Positions 36,191 to 46,119 of a stretch of DNA of 64,000 nucleotides are shown here, piece after piece. The translations under genes were made by a program, and so were the position numbers. Every line of letters starts with the position of its first letter. The first letter of the stretch is position 1. Source of the stretch: Pseudomonas japonica (lineage in GTDB: Bacteria > Pseudomonadota > Gammaproteobacteria > Pseudomonadales > Pseudomonadaceae). The DNA lies in assembly GCF_900188455.1 (NCBI RefSeq), contig NZ_FZOL01000004.1, positions 124,001 through 188,000 of the forward strand, in the 5' to 3' direction. The notes under the pieces are model-generated. The model ran no database searches. It was given only the letters and a program-made list of their open reading frames with translations, and was not told where the DNA came from.

Positions 36191-38470
36191 ATGCTCAATA
36201 CGCTGCGCAAGATCGTCCAGGAAGTTAACTCCGCCAAGGATCTCAAGACGGCGTTGGGGATTATCGTCTTGCGCGTCAAAGAGGCCATGGGCAGCCAGGT
36301 CTGCTCGGTCTACCTGCTCGACCCGGAAACCAACCGTTTCGTCCTGATGGCCACCGAAGGCCTGAACAAGCGCTCCATCGGCAAGGTCAGCATGGCGCCG
36401 AACGAAGGCCTGGTCGGCCTGGTCGGTACCCGGGAAGAGCCGCTGAACCTGGAAAACGCCGCCGATCACCCGCGCTACCGCTACTTCGCCGAGACCGGCG
36501 AGGAGCGTTTCGCTTCCTTCCTCGGCGCGCCGATCATTCACCACCGCCGCGTGGTGGGCGTGCTGGTCATCCAGCAGAAGGAGCGTCGCCAGTTCGACGA
36601 GGGCGAGGAAGCCTTCCTCGTCACCATGAGCGCGCAGCTCGCCGGGGTTATCGCCCATGCCGAGGCCACCGGTTCGATCCGCGGCCTGGGCCGGCAGGGC
36701 AAGGGCATCCAGGAGGCCAAGTTCGTCGGTGTCCCGGGTTCGCCGGGTGCTGCGGTGGGTACCGCGGTGGTCATGCTGCCGCCGGCCGATCTCGATGTGG
36801 TGCCGGACAAGACCGTTACCGACATCGATGCCGAACTGAAACTCTTCAACAACGCCCTCGAAGGCGTGCGCAACGACATGCGCACCCTCTCGGCCAAGCT
36901 GGCGACCCAGCTGCGTCCTGAAGAGCGGGCGTTGTTCGACGTCTACCTGATGATGCTCGACGACGCCGCGCTGGGTGGCGAAGTGAACGAGGTGATCAAG
37001 ACCGGCCAGTGGGCCCAGGGCGCCCTGCGCCAGGTGGTCGGCGAGCACGTCAATCGCTTCGAGCTGATGGACGACGCCTACCTGCGCGAACGCGCCTCCG
37101 ATGTGAAGGACCTCGGTCGTCGTCTGCTGGCTTACCTCCAGGAAGCCCGCCAGCTGTCGCTGGTCTACCCGGACAACACCATTCTGGTCAGCGAGGAGCT
37201 GACCCCGGCGATGCTCGGCGAAGTGCCGGAAGGCAAGCTGGCGGGTTTGGTCTCGGTACTCGGTTCGGGCAACTCCCACGTCGCGATCCTGGCGCGGGCC
37301 ATGGGCATCCCCACGGTGATGGGCCTGGTCGACCTGCCGTATTCCAAGGTCGACGGCATCCAGATGATCGTCGACGGCTACAAGGGTGACGTCTACACCA
37401 ACCCCAGCGACGTGCTGCGCAAGCAGTACGCCGATGTCGTCGAGGAAGAGCGCCAGCTGGCCCAGGGCCTCGACGCCCTGCGCGAACTGCCCTGCGAAAC
37501 CACCGATGGCCACCGCATGCCGCTGTGGGTCAACACCGGCCTGCTCGCCGACGTGGCGCGGGCACAGCAGCGTGGCGCCGAGGGCGTTGGCCTGTACCGC
37601 ACCGAAGTGCCGTTCATGATCAACCAGCGCTTCCCCAGCGAAAAGGAACAGCTGGCGATCTACCGCGAACAGCTGCAGGCCTTCCATCCGCTGCCGGTGA
37701 CCATGCGCAGCCTGGATATCGGTGGCGACAAGGCGCTGTCCTACTTCCCGATCAAGGAAGACAACCCGTTCCTCGGCTGGCGCGGTATCCGCGTCACCCT
37801 CGACCACCCGGAAATCTTCCTGGTGCAGACCCGCGCCATGCTCAAGGCCAGCGAGGGCCTGAACAACCTGCGCATCCTGCTGCCGATGATTTCCGGGATT
37901 CACGAGCTGGAAGAAGCCCTGCACCTGATCCACCGCGCCTGGGGCGAAGTGCGTGACGAAGGCACCGACGTGCCGATGCCGCCGGTGGGGGTCATGGTGG
38001 AAATCCCCGCGGCGGTGTACCAGACCAAGGAACTGGCGCGCCAGGTGGACTTCCTCTCGGTTGGCTCCAACGACCTGACCCAGTACCTGCTCGCGGTGGA
38101 CCGCAACAACCCGCGGGTCGCCGACCTCTACGACTACCTGCACCCGGCGGTGCTGCAGGCCTTGCAGCATGTGGTCACCGCGGCCCATGCCGAAGGCAAG
38201 CCAGTGAGCATCTGCGGCGAGATGGCCGGTGATCCGGCGGCGGCGGTGCTGCTGATGGCGATGGGCTTCGACAGCCTGTCGATGAACGCCACCAACCTGC
38301 CGAAGGTGAAGTGGATGCTGCGTCAGATCGGCCTGGGCAAGGCGAAGGAGATGCTGGCGCAGGTCATGGAGATCGACAACCCGCAGGTTATCCACAGTAC
38401 CTTGCAGCTGGCGCTGAAGAACCTGGGGCTGTCGCGGATGATCAATCCGGGGCAGGGGCATGGCGTCTGA
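36191..38470 (+). CDS. ptsP: Nitrogen PTS enzyme I (phosphoenolpyruvate-protein phosphotransferase)
   Basis: This 759-residue protein has an N-terminal GAF domain (about 1-150), then the PTS EI N-terminal domain. The phospho-His domain has the active-site His in GSGNSHVAILARAMG. The C-terminal TIM barrel binds PEP, with MRSLDIGGDKAL and SVGSNDLTQYLLAVDR. It starts the PTS-Ntr phosphorelay to NPr and EIIA-Ntr and senses glutamine/2-oxoglutarate through GAF. The ATG at 36191 is chosen by homology. It follows rppH. Confidence 0.96.
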   Translation: MLNTLRKIVQEVNSAKDLKTALGIIVLRVKEAMGSQVCSVYLLDPETNRFVLMATEGLNKRSIGKVSMAPNEGLVGLVGTREEPLNLENAADHPRYRYFAETGEERFASFLGAPIIHHRRVVGVLVIQQKERRQFDEGEEAFLVTMSAQLAGVIAHAEATGSIRGLGRQGKGIQEAKFVGVPGSPGAAVGTAVVMLPPADLDVVPDKTVTDIDAELKLFNNALEGVRNDMRTLSAKLATQLRPEERALFDVYLMMLDDAALGGEVNEVIKTGQWAQGALRQVVGEHVNRFELMDDAYLRERASDVKDLGRRLLAYLQEARQLSLVYPDNTILVSEELTPAMLGEVPEGKLAGLVSVLGSGNSHVAILARAMGIPTVMGLVDLPYSKVDGIQMIVDGYKGDVYTNPSDVLRKQYADVVEEERQLAQGLDALRELPCETTDGHRMPLWVNTGLLADVARAQQRGAEGVGLYRTEVPFMINQRFPSEKEQLAIYREQLQAFHPLPVTMRSLDIGGDKALSYFPIKEDNPFLGWRGIRVTLDHPEIFLVQTRAMLKASEGLNNLRILLPMISGIHELEEALHLIHRAWGEVRDEGTDVPMPPVGVMVEIPAAVYQTKELARQVDFLSVGSNDLTQYLLAVDRNNPRVADLYDYLHPAVLQALQHVVTAAHAEGKPVSICGEMAGDPAAAVLLMAMGFDSLSMNATNLPKVKWMLRQIGLGKAKEMLAQVMEIDNPQVIHSTLQLALKNLGLSRMINPGQGHGV

Positions 38471-38488
38471 GTCGAGTGCGCACTGCCC

Positions 38489-38610
38489 TGTAGGAGCTGG
38501 CTTGTCGGTGTGCCGAACCACTGCGAATGGACCGCGCAGCGGTCCCAGATAGCAGTGAGGTCTGGGACCGCTACGCGGTCCTTTCGCAGGCAAGCCAGCT
38601 CCTACAGGGG
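38489..38610. repeat. REP-type inverted pair
   Basis: TGTAGGAGCTGGCTTGTCGG at the left and the inverted GCAAGCCAGCTCCTACA at the right enclose GGACCGCGCAGCGGTCC and GGACCGCTACGCGGTCC. It lies between the convergent ptsP and NRDE genes. Confidence 0.85.
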
Positions 38611-38616
38611 GTCGTG

Positions 38617-39366
38617 TCAAAGCAGGTTTAGTTCAACCTCCCCCAGATGCCCCCCGAACGGCCCGAAACTCCGTTCCACCAGCCGTCTCTGCCCATCCGC
38701 CTCGACCATCAACACCGTACTCGCCCGCGTCCCATAGTTCTGGCTGGCAATGAACACACTGGACAGCAGCCGCTCGGTCGCCAAACCGACCCCGGTGCTC
38801 GGCAGATCCGCGTCGGCGGCCTGGCGGTCATCCCCCAGCAAGGCGAAAAACGCCTCCGGCGCCGTCTCGTCCAGCAGTTCCCGCAAGCCTTCCCGCGCCT
38901 TCACCAGCTTCGGCCACGGCGTGTCCAGCGCGGCATTCGACAGCCCGTAGACTCCCGCCGGCAACAAGCGTGGCGTCGCATCGCCGCCATGCAGGTAGCC
39001 CAGCTTGTGGCCATCCCCCACCAGCAGGTTGAACCCGGAGTAATGCCGGGCCTCGCCAGCCACCTTCTGCAGATAGGCCTCCACCGACAGCTCGCCGCGA
39101 AGATACCCGGCCACCAGCTCACCGCGCGAGCGGGCGCCCAGCGGCTGTCCAGGGTCACGGATGTTGGTCAGCGCGGCGAAGCGCCCGCGCGGTCCGACCC
39201 CCAGCCAGGTGCCACCGGCCTCCAGGTCGCGTCCGGCGTGGACCCCCGGTGCTTCGTCCCAGGGCGCCAGCGCCTGGGTCGGGCGGGCGTAGAACTCGTC
39301 ACGGTTGGCCGCGACGATCAGCGGGCGGGCATGGCCCGGCCGCCAGGCGAAAACGATCAGGCACAT
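38617..39366 (-). CDS. NRDE (TANGO2-type) protein
   Basis: This 249-residue protein starts MCLIVFAWRPG, with Cys2 at the position expected of an N-terminal nucleophile. It contains VAANRDEFYAR, which names the NRDE family (TANGO2 in animals). It also has GGTWLGVGPRGRFAALTN and HYSGFNLLVGDG. Two Met codons are adjacent; the second is taken because Cys must be residue 2. Proteins of this family have been linked to haem trafficking and metabolism. The bacterial role is unclear. Confidence 0.88.
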   Translation of the reverse strand: MCLIVFAWRPGHARPLIVAANRDEFYARPTQALAPWDEAPGVHAGRDLEAGGTWLGVGPRGRFAALTNIRDPGQPLGARSRGELVAGYLRGELSVEAYLQKVAGEARHYSGFNLLVGDGHKLGYLHGGDATPRLLPAGVYGLSNAALDTPWPKLVKAREGLRELLDETAPEAFFALLGDDRQAADADLPSTGVGLATERLLSSVFIASQNYGTRASTVLMVEADGQRRLVERSFGPFGGHLGEVELNLL

Positions 39367-39492
39367 CATGGTTCCCGTTTGGCAGGCCTGTGGTAGTGCG
39401 TCACTGTACCCAGACTTACCTGTCGGCGTCTTCACTGGAGGCCGGGCACCACCTTCCGTTACCATGCCGGACTGAATTTTCCGGGGGCGACA

Positions 39493-40275
39493 ATGGAATT
39501 CGTGCTCTATCTGCTGCTGGGCGCCTGCGCGGGCGTGCTGGCCGGGCTGTTCGGTGTCGGCGGCGGCATCATCATCGTGCCGGTGCTGGTGTTCAGCTTC
39601 ACCTTGCAGGGTTTCGACACCTCGGTGCTGACCCACCTGGCCGTCGGCACTTCGCTGGCGACCATCGTCTTCACCTCGCTCAACGCCATCCGCGAGCACC
39701 ACCGCAAGGGCGCCGTGCAGTGGCCGATCGTCGCCTGGATGACCCTGGGCATCCTCATCGGCGCCGGCATCGGGGCCAAGACCGCCTCGCTGATCCAGGG
39801 CCCGAACCTGCAGAAGATCATTGGCGTATTCGCCCTGGTGATCGCCGTGCAGATGGCCCTGGACCTCAAGCCCAAGGCCAGCCGCAGTGTGCCCGGCAAG
39901 ACCGGCCTGACCCTGGCCGGCAGCGTGGTCGGCTGGGCCTCGGCGATCTTCGGCATCGGCGGTGGTTCGCTGACCGTACCGTTCCTGACCTGGCGCAGCC
40001 TGCCGATGCAGCAGGCGGTGGCGACCTCGTCGGCCTGCGGCCTGCCGATTGCCCTGGTCAGTGCCCTGAGTTTCATGATCCTGGGCTGGCATGATGAACA
40101 TCTGCCGGCCCACAGTGCCGGCTTCGTCTACCTGCCGGCGCTGCTCGGGATTGCCGTGACCAGCATGTTTTTCGCCCGCTTCGGCGCGCGCCTGGCGCAC
40201 AAGCTGTCGCCGCGCCTGCTCAAACGCCTGTTCGCCGCGCTGCTGTTCTGCGTCGGCCTGAGCTTTCTGCTTTAA
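39493..40275 (+). CDS. TauE/SafE-family membrane permease
   Basis: This 260-residue protein has about eight transmembrane segments. The duplicated motif is typical of the family: [15 protein letters not shown] in the first half and [15 protein letters not shown] in the second. Family members export sulfite, sulfoacetate or other organosulfur anions. The substrate here is not indicated. It lies 14 bp upstream of lgt and may be cotranscribed. Confidence 0.9.
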   Translation: MEFVLYLLLGACAGVLAGLFGVGGGIIIVPVLVFSFTLQGFDTSVLTHLAVGTSLATIVFTSLNAIREHHRKGAVQWPIVAWMTLGILIGAGIGAKTASLIQGPNLQKIIGVFALVIAVQMALDLKPKASRSVPGKTGLTLAGSVVGWASAIFGIGGGSLTVPFLTWRSLPMQQAVATSSACGLPIALVSALSFMILGWHDEHLPAHSAGFVYLPALLGIAVTSMFFARFGARLAHKLSPRLLKRLFAALLFCVGLSFLL

Positions 40276-40289
40276 CGAGAGGAGTCACC

Positions 40290-41099
40290 ATGCTGCCTTA
40301 CCCGCAGATCGATCCCGTGGCACTGGCCATCGGGCCGCTGAAAATCCATTGGTATGGCCTGATGTACCTGGTCGGCATCGGTGGTGCCTGGCTGCTGGCC
40401 TCGCACCGCCTGAACCGCTTCGATCCGACCTGGACCCGGGAAAAGCTCTCGGACCTGGTGTTCTGGCTGTCCATGGGGGTGATCGTCGGCGGACGGCTCG
40501 GCTACGTGCTGTTCTACGACCTCAGCGCCTACCTGGCCAACCCGACCCTGATCTTCGAAGTGTGGAAGGGCGGCATGTCGTTCCATGGCGGCTTCATCGG
40601 CGTGATGCTCGCGGCGCTGTGGTTCGGCAAGCGCAACAACAAGTCGTTCTTCGAGCTGATGGACTTCGTCGCGCCGATGGTGCCGATCGGCCTGGGCGCC
40701 GGGCGCATCGGCAACTTCATCAACGCCGAGCTGTGGGGCAAGGCCGCCGACGTGCCGTGGGCGATGGTCTTCCCGCCGTTCAGCGACCCGGCGCAACTGC
40801 CGCGTCACCCGTCGCAGCTGTACCAGTTCGCCCTGGAGGGCGTGGCGCTGTTCCTGATCCTCTGGCTCTACTCGCGCAAGCCGCGGCCGACCATGGCGGT
40901 GTCCGGCATGTTCGCGCTGTTCTACGGGATCTTCCGCTTCATCGTCGAATTCGTCCGCGTGCCGGACGCCCAGCTCGGCTACCTGGCCTGGGGCTGGCTG
41001 ACCATGGGTCAGATTCTCTGCGTGCCGATGATAGCCGGCGGCCTCGGCCTGATCTGGTGGGCCTATAATCGCAAGCCGACGGTAAAACCGGCGGTCTGA
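40290..41099 (+). CDS. lgt: Prolipoprotein diacylglyceryl transferase
   Basis: This 269-residue inner-membrane enzyme with about seven hydrophobic segments attaches diacylglycerol to the lipobox Cys of prolipoproteins. The Lgt signature [13 protein letters not shown] and the essential-His region [12 protein letters not shown] are present. It begins with an AGAGGAG ribosome site 14 bp after the TauE-type gene. thyA follows on the same strand after a hairpin, a pairing seen in many gammaproteobacteria. Confidence 0.96.
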   Translation: MLPYPQIDPVALAIGPLKIHWYGLMYLVGIGGAWLLASHRLNRFDPTWTREKLSDLVFWLSMGVIVGGRLGYVLFYDLSAYLANPTLIFEVWKGGMSFHGGFIGVMLAALWFGKRNNKSFFELMDFVAPMVPIGLGAGRIGNFINAELWGKAADVPWAMVFPPFSDPAQLPRHPSQLYQFALEGVALFLILWLYSRKPRPTMAVSGMFALFYGIFRFIVEFVRVPDAQLGYLAWGWLTMGQILCVPMIAGGLGLIWWAYNRKPTVKPAV

Positions 41100-41105
41100 T
41101 TTTCC

Positions 41106-41130
41106 ACGGCAGGGGCAATCCCCCTGCCGT
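41106..41130 (+). terminator. Hairpin between lgt and thyA
   Basis: ACGGCAGGGG pairs with CCCCTGCCGT (10 bp, 5-nt loop), followed by CTTCGTT. It lies 19 bp before thyA. It may partly terminate lgt transcription. Confidence 0.6.
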
Positions 41131-41148
41131 CTTCGTTACAGGAACGCT

Positions 41149-42120
41149 ATGAAACAGTATCTGGACCTGGTCCGCGACGTCATCGAGAACGGCACCCTGC
41201 AGGAAAACCGCACCGGTGTGCGCACCATCGCCCTGCCGGGCGCCATGCTGCGCTTCGACCTGCAGAAGGGCTTTCCCGCCATCACCACGCGCAAGCTGGC
41301 GTTCAAGTCGGCGATCGGCGAGATGGTCGGCTTCCTGCGGGGCGTGAAGAATGCCGCGCAGTTCCGCGAACTGGGCTGCAAGGTCTGGGACCAGAACGCC
41401 AACGAGAACGCCGCCTGGCTGGCCAACCCGTTCCGCCAGGGGCCTGACGACCTCGGCGAGATCTACGGCGTGCAATGGCGCCAGTGGCCGGCCTACAAGC
41501 GCATCCCGCTGAGCAACCCGGCGGCCATCGAGCTGGCGCAGAAGAATGGTTTCGTGAAGATCGCCGAGGCCGACGAAGACGGCGAAGCGTTCGTCGTGCT
41601 GTACAAGGCCATCGACCAGATTCGCCAGTGCGTCGACACCATCGTCAACGACCCCAACAGCCGGCGCATCCTGTTCCATGGCTGGAACTGCGCGCAGCTG
41701 GACGAAATGGCCCTGCCGCCGTGCCACCTGCTGTATCAGTTCCACCCGAACACCCAGACCAGAGAGATCTCCCTGACCCTCTACATCCGTTCCAACGACC
41801 TGGGCCTGGGCACGCCGTTCAACCTCACCGAAGGCGCCGCGCTGCTGTCGCTGGTAGGCCGCCTGACCGGCTACACGCCGCGCTGGTTCACCTATTTCAT
41901 CGGTGATGCGCATGTCTACGAGAACCACCTGGACATGCTCAACGAACAGTTGCGCCGCGAGCCGCTGGAAGCGCCGAGGCTGGTGATCAGTGATCGGGTG
42001 CCGGAGTTCGCCAGGACCGGGAAGTACGAGCCGGAGTGGCTGGAAAAGATCGAGCCGAGCGATTTCAGCCTGGAAGGCTACGAGCACCATCCGCCGATGA
42101 CGGCGCCGATGGCGGTCTGA
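41149..42120 (+). CDS. thyA: Thymidylate synthase
   Basis: This 323-residue ThyA converts dUMP to dTMP with methylenetetrahydrofolate. The catalytic Cys is C192 in [11 protein letters not shown]. The phosphate-binding Arg is in [13 protein letters not shown], and the C-terminus MAV is in the expected position. It is longer than the 264-residue E. coli protein because of an insertion in the first half (around [12 protein letters not shown] to [12 protein letters not shown]), as is common in pseudomonads. It works with folA, located 12 kb further on. Confidence 0.96.
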   Translation: MKQYLDLVRDVIENGTLQENRTGVRTIALPGAMLRFDLQKGFPAITTRKLAFKSAIGEMVGFLRGVKNAAQFRELGCKVWDQNANENAAWLANPFRQGPDDLGEIYGVQWRQWPAYKRIPLSNPAAIELAQKNGFVKIAEADEDGEAFVVLYKAIDQIRQCVDTIVNDPNSRRILFHGWNCAQLDEMALPPCHLLYQFHPNTQTREISLTLYIRSNDLGLGTPFNLTEGAALLSLVGRLTGYTPRWFTYFIGDAHVYENHLDMLNEQLRREPLEAPRLVISDRVPEFARTGKYEPEWLEKIEPSDFSLEGYEHHPPMTAPMAV

Positions 42121-42128
42121 TCTGGGAG

Positions 42129-42175
42129 CACCGCTGACCCTGTGGGGCTTGCCAGCTCCCACAGGGTCAGCGGTG
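42129..42175. repeat. 18-bp-stem palindrome between thyA and cadR
   Basis: Arms 42129-42146 and 42158-42175 are exact complements around an 11-nt loop. The arm reads CACCGCTGACCCTGTGGG. The loop region (GCTTGCCAGCT) resembles the REP core. It can act as a bidirectional block between the convergent genes, although no T-run follows. Confidence 0.75.
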
Positions 42176-42179
42176 ATCT

Positions 42180-42623
42180 TCAGTGCCCGTGGCTTCGTCC
42201 GACATGCGAATGTTCCGCCTCCGGCACCGAAACCGCCCCATTCACCTCCAGCCGCTCCAGAATCGCGCAATGCGCGCCCTCCGCACTGCAGCGCCTGCGC
42301 AACTCCACCAGCTGTTCCTGCAACGCCAGCAGCCCATCGATCCGCGCCTGCACATGCGCGATATGCTCGTCGACCAGCGCGTTGACGCTCTCGCACTGGT
42401 CCTGTGGACTGTCGCGCAACTTCAGCAGGCTGCGGATTTCCTCCAGGGTCATGTCCAGCGTGCGGCAGTTGCGGATGAAGGTCAGGCGCTCGACATGGGC
42501 CTGGGTGTAGACCCGGTAGTTGCCCTCGCTGCGTGCCGGTTCCGGCAGCAGGTTCTCCCGCTCGTAGTAACGGATGGTCTCCACCGCACAGTCGGTGGCC
42601 TTGGCCAGTTCGCCGATCTTCAT
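42180..42623 (-). CDS. cadR: MerR-family cadmium/lead-responsive regulator
   Basis: This 147-residue MerR regulator has an N-terminal winged helix (MKIGELAKATDCAVETIRYYE), a dimerisation coiled coil, and metal-site Cys residues (C78 region DQCES, then CSAEGAHC). The His-rich tail HSHVGRSHGH is characteristic of CadR from P. putida. It represses and activates the divergent cadA promoter by distorting its long spacer on metal binding. The frame extends upstream over cadA, but the MerR start is unambiguous. Confidence 0.93.
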   Translation of the reverse strand: MKIGELAKATDCAVETIRYYERENLLPEPARSEGNYRVYTQAHVERLTFIRNCRTLDMTLEEIRSLLKLRDSPQDQCESVNALVDEHIAHVQARIDGLLALQEQLVELRRRCSAEGAHCAILERLEVNGAVSVPEAEHSHVGRSHGH

Positions 42624-42646
42624 CTGGAAATCCCTCCTCGGATTGC

Positions 42647-42680
42647 TTGACCCTATAGTGGCTACAGGGTGTTCACTTGG
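42647..42680 (+). promoter_or_regulatory. cadA promoter with CadR operator
   Basis: ACCCTATAGTGGCTACAGGGT (42650-42670, given here as an operator of 7-bp arms ACCCTAT/ACAGGGT type) overlaps a -35 element TTGACC at 42647-42652. The operator sits in the spacer, as in MerR-type promoters with a 19-20 bp spacer. The -10 would fall around 42672-42678, 30 bp before the cadA start. Confidence 0.85.
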
Positions 42681-42707
42681 CAACAGGACCTTTAGGGATG
42701 AACCCTC

Positions 42708-44996
42708 ATGAATCGACCTGTCAGCTTCGACCCGCAGAAAACCCCGCACGATCACGACCATAGTCATCACGATCACCCCAGCGAGCAGGCCCATGGCTGT
42801 TGCGCGCCCAAGCCGCAAGCCCACGACCATGGCCATGGCTGCTGTTCCGCCGCCGAGGCGCCGGCCCTGGTGCAACTGCGGGAAAGCACCAGTGTCGATG
42901 CCCAGTTCAGTCGTTTCCGCATCGAGGCCATGGATTGCCCGACGGAACAGACGCTGATCCAGAACAAACTGGGCAAGCTCGCCGGCATCGAGCAGCTGGA
43001 GTTCAACCTGATCAACCGCATCCTCGGTGTGCGCCACACCCTGGGCGACACCCGTGGCATCGTCGAGGCCATTGCGTCCCTGGGCATGCAGGCCGAGCCG
43101 CTGGCCGACGATGCGCCGGAGAAGGCCGCGCCGTCGGCGAAGAAATCCTGGTGGCCGCTAGCGCTGTCCGGGGTTGCCGCGCTGGTCGCGGAGATCGTCC
43201 ACTTCACCGCCGCCGCGCCGGAGTGGGTGGTGGCGGTGCTGGCCCTGGCGGCGATCCTCGGCTGCGGCCTGGGCACCTACAAGAAGGGCTGGATCGCCCT
43301 GAAGAACCGCAACCTGAACATCAACGCGCTGATGAGCATCGCCGTGACCGGCGCCGTGCTGATCGGCCAATGGCCGGAAGCGGCCATGGTGATGGTCCTG
43401 TTCACCCTCGCCGAAGTGATCGAGGCACGCTCGCTGGACCGTGCGCGCAATGCCATTGGCGGCCTGATGCAACTGAGTCCGGATGTCGCCACGGTGCAGC
43501 AGGCCGACGGCGAGTGGCGTGAGGTCGAGGTCACCCAGGTGGCGTTGGGCGCGCTGGTGCGCCTGCGGCCGGGTGAGCGGGTCGGCCTGGATGGCGAGGT
43601 GGTCAGCGGGCAGTCGACCCTCGACCAGGCGCCGATCACCGGCGAAAGCCTGCCGGTGGAGAAGGGTCCGGGCGACAAGGTGTTCGCCGGTACCATCAAC
43701 CAGTCCGGGGCGCTGGAGTATCGGGTCACCGCCGCGGCCGGCGAATCCACCCTGTCGCGGATCATCCGCGCGGTGGAGGAGGCCCAGGGCGCGCGGGCGC
43801 CGACCCAGCGTTTCGTCGACAAGTTCTCGCGCATCTACACCCCGGCGGTGTTCGCCTTCGCCTTGGCGGTGGCGGTGATTCCGCCGCTGTTCATGGCCGG
43901 CGCCTGGTTCGACTGGATCTACCGTGCCCTGGTCCTGCTGGTGGTGGCCTGCCCCTGCGCCCTGGTGATCTCCACCCCGGTGACCATCGTCAGCGGCCTC
44001 GCCGCGGCGGCGCGCAAGGGCATCCTGATCAAGGGCGGCGTGTACCTGGAAGGCGGACGCAAGCTGGACTTCATCGCCCTCGACAAGACCGGCACCCTGA
44101 CCCATGGCAAGCCGGTGCAGACCGATATCGAGGTGCTCGATCCGCTGTTCGCCGAGCGCGCCCAGCGCATCGCCGCCAGCCTCGGCGGGCGCTCCGACCA
44201 CCCGGTGTCGCTGGCGATCGCCCGCGCCGCCAAGGAACAGGGCCTCGACGTCGAGGCTGTGGATAACTTCCAGGCCCTGATGGGCCGCGGTGTCAGCGGC
44301 GAGGTGGGCGGCGTGCTCTACCACCTCGGCAATCATCGCCTGGTGGAAGAGCTGGGCCTGTGCTCGCCGCAACTGGAAGAAAAACTCGACGCGCTGGAGC
44401 GCCAGGGCAAGACCGTGGTCCTGCTGCTCGACGCATCCGGCCCGCTGGCGCTGTTCGCCGTCGCCGACACGGTCAAGCAGACCAGCCGCGAAGCTATCGC
44501 CGAACTGCATGAACTGGGCATCCGCACCGTCATGCTCACCGGCGACAACCCGCACACCGCCGAGGCCATTGCGGCCCAGGTCGGTATCGACGAGGCCCGT
44601 GGCAACCTGCTGCCGGCGGACAAGCTGGCGGCGATCGAGGCGCTCTATGCCAAGGGGCACCGGGTCGGCATGGTGGGTGACGGGATCAACGACGCACCGG
44701 CGCTGGCCCGCAGCGAGATCGGCTTCGCCATGGCCGCCGCAGGCACCGATACCGCCATCGAGACCGCCGACGTCGCCCTGATGGACGACGACTTGCGGAA
44801 AATCCCGGCCTTCGTCAGGCTCTCGCGGCAAAGCGCGGCGATCCTGGTGCAGAACATCGTTCTGGCCCTGGGCATCAAGGCGATCTTCCTGGCGATCACC
44901 TTTGCCGGCATGGCGACCATGTGGATGGCGGTGTTCGCCGATATGGGCGTCAGCCTGCTGGTGGTCTTCAACGGCCTGCGTCTGCTGAGAAAGTAA
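42708..44996 (+). CDS. cadA: Heavy-metal-translocating P-type ATPase (Cd/Zn/Pb)
   Basis: This 762-residue exporter starts with a His-rich stretch (HDHDHSHHDHPSEQAHGCC and HDHGHGCC). An HMA-like domain with RIEAMDCPTEQ follows. Further on are eight membrane segments with the metal site CPC in VACPCALVIS, the phosphorylation motif DKTGTLTHG, and the hinge MVGDGINDAPAL. It pumps divalent metals to the periplasm using ATP. It is controlled by the divergent cadR through the operator at 42650. The His-rich N-terminus probably tunes metal binding. Confidence 0.95.
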   Translation: MNRPVSFDPQKTPHDHDHSHHDHPSEQAHGCCAPKPQAHDHGHGCCSAAEAPALVQLRESTSVDAQFSRFRIEAMDCPTEQTLIQNKLGKLAGIEQLEFNLINRILGVRHTLGDTRGIVEAIASLGMQAEPLADDAPEKAAPSAKKSWWPLALSGVAALVAEIVHFTAAAPEWVVAVLALAAILGCGLGTYKKGWIALKNRNLNINALMSIAVTGAVLIGQWPEAAMVMVLFTLAEVIEARSLDRARNAIGGLMQLSPDVATVQQADGEWREVEVTQVALGALVRLRPGERVGLDGEVVSGQSTLDQAPITGESLPVEKGPGDKVFAGTINQSGALEYRVTAAAGESTLSRIIRAVEEAQGARAPTQRFVDKFSRIYTPAVFAFALAVAVIPPLFMAGAWFDWIYRALVLLVVACPCALVISTPVTIVSGLAAAARKGILIKGGVYLEGGRKLDFIALDKTGTLTHGKPVQTDIEVLDPLFAERAQRIAASLGGRSDHPVSLAIARAAKEQGLDVEAVDNFQALMGRGVSGEVGGVLYHLGNHRLVEELGLCSPQLEEKLDALERQGKTVVLLLDASGPLALFAVADTVKQTSREAIAELHELGIRTVMLTGDNPHTAEAIAAQVGIDEARGNLLPADKLAAIEALYAKGHRVGMVGDGINDAPALARSEIGFAMAAAGTDTAIETADVALMDDDLRKIPAFVRLSRQSAAILVQNIVLALGIKAIFLAITFAGMATMWMAVFADMGVSLLVVFNGLRLLRK

Positions 44997-45004
44997 GGGG
45001 TTTC

Positions 45005-45874
45005 ATGCTGAGTTCCGAGTTGAAGGCGTTTCACATGGTGGCCCGCCTGGGCAGCATCACCCTGGCCGCGAAGAAGCTCGGACTCAGCCAGCCCACGGTG
45101 ACCACGCAGATCCGCAACCTGGAAAGTCACTACGGCGTCGAGCTGTTCTACCGCGGCGGCCGGCGCCTGGCCCTGAGCGAGGACGGCGCGCGTCTGCTGC
45201 CGATGGTGCGCACGCTGCTGCAGCAGGAGGCCGATATCGAATTCTTCCTGCGCAACAGCGGGCTGGGGCAGGGCACCTTGCGGGTGGCGGCGACCGCGCC
45301 GTACTACATCCTCGATCTGGTGAAGATCTTCCGCGAGCGCCTGCCGCAGGTGGAGGTATCGGTGGAGATCGGCAACTCGCAGCAGGTGCTGGAGTTGCTG
45401 GAGGACTACCGGGTGGATGTGGCTGCGTCCTCGCAACTGCTGGACGACAACCGCCTGGTACGACGCATCCTCGGCACCGACCCGCTGGTGGTGGCGGTGC
45501 ATCGCAGTCATCCGCTGGCATCGCGGGAGTCGGTGCCGCTGGCGGCGCTGGCCGGGCACTGCCTGCTGATGCGCGAGCAGGGCTCGACCACGCGCAAGCT
45601 GACCGAGCAGATGCTGGCCGATGCGGGGGTCAAGGCCGGTGCGCTGCTGGAGATCGGCAGTCGCGAGTCGATCCGCGAGGCGGTGCTGCGCAATATCGGC
45701 ATCAGCATCATTGCCCGGCATGAAGTGCCGCATAACCCGGAATTGCGGGTGCTGGCGCTGGAAGGGGCGCCGGTGATGCACGAGTACCTGTACTGCCTGA
45801 AGGAGCGGCGCCAGGCGCGGTTGCCGGCGGCGTTCCTGGGGGTGGCGCAGGAGATCTCGGCCATCGGTTCCTAG
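45005..45874 (+). CDS. LysR-type regulator, probably of the phosphonate cluster
   Basis: This 289-residue LysR protein has helix-turn-helix GSITLAAKKLGLSQPTVTTQ and a periplasmic-binding-like effector domain (about 90-285). It begins 8 bp after the cadA stop but points toward the aminoethylphosphonate-type genes starting at 46120. LysR proteins of this subtype accompany such clusters. The effector is likely a phosphonate, by inference. A REP pair separates it from the transporter, so it is likely a separate transcript. Confidence 0.85.
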   Translation: MLSSELKAFHMVARLGSITLAAKKLGLSQPTVTTQIRNLESHYGVELFYRGGRRLALSEDGARLLPMVRTLLQQEADIEFFLRNSGLGQGTLRVAATAPYYILDLVKIFRERLPQVEVSVEIGNSQQVLELLEDYRVDVAASSQLLDDNRLVRRILGTDPLVVAVHRSHPLASRESVPLAALAGHCLLMREQGSTTRKLTEQMLADAGVKAGALLEIGSRESIREAVLRNIGISIIARHEVPHNPELRVLALEGAPVMHEYLYCLKERRQARLPAAFLGVAQEISAIGS

Positions 45875-45892
45875 CCGGAGGCTGCGCATATC

Positions 45893-46000
45893 CTTGTAGG
45901 AGCTGGTTTGCCTGCGAAGGACCGCGCGAAGCGGTCCCCGACAACGGTGAGGTCCGGGACCGCTTCGCGGTCCTTCGCAGGCAAGCCAGCTCCTACAAGG
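45893..46000. repeat. REP-type inverted pair
   Basis: TTGTAGGAGCTGGTTTGCC at the left and the inverted GGCAAGCCAGCTCCTACAA at the right enclose GGACCGCGCGAAGCGGTCC and GGGACCGCTTCGCGGTCC. It lies between the LysR gene and the phosphonate ABC genes. Confidence 0.88.
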
Positions 46001-46119
46001 AGCGGTCAAAAATGAAACAAAATCTGCAAATACCACTATCGGCAGCTTTTGCCTTACCGCCACGGAACCTTCGCAAAGCCTCCCTAGCATGACCTCCACT
46101 AGCTCGGTGAGGTCCTGTC

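Noticed and set aside
36131..38620. 829-codon minus-strand frame opposite ptsP
   Set aside because: It is the antisense of ptsP with no recognisable motif.
43158..44831. 557-codon minus-strand frame opposite cadA
   Set aside because: It is the antisense of cadA.
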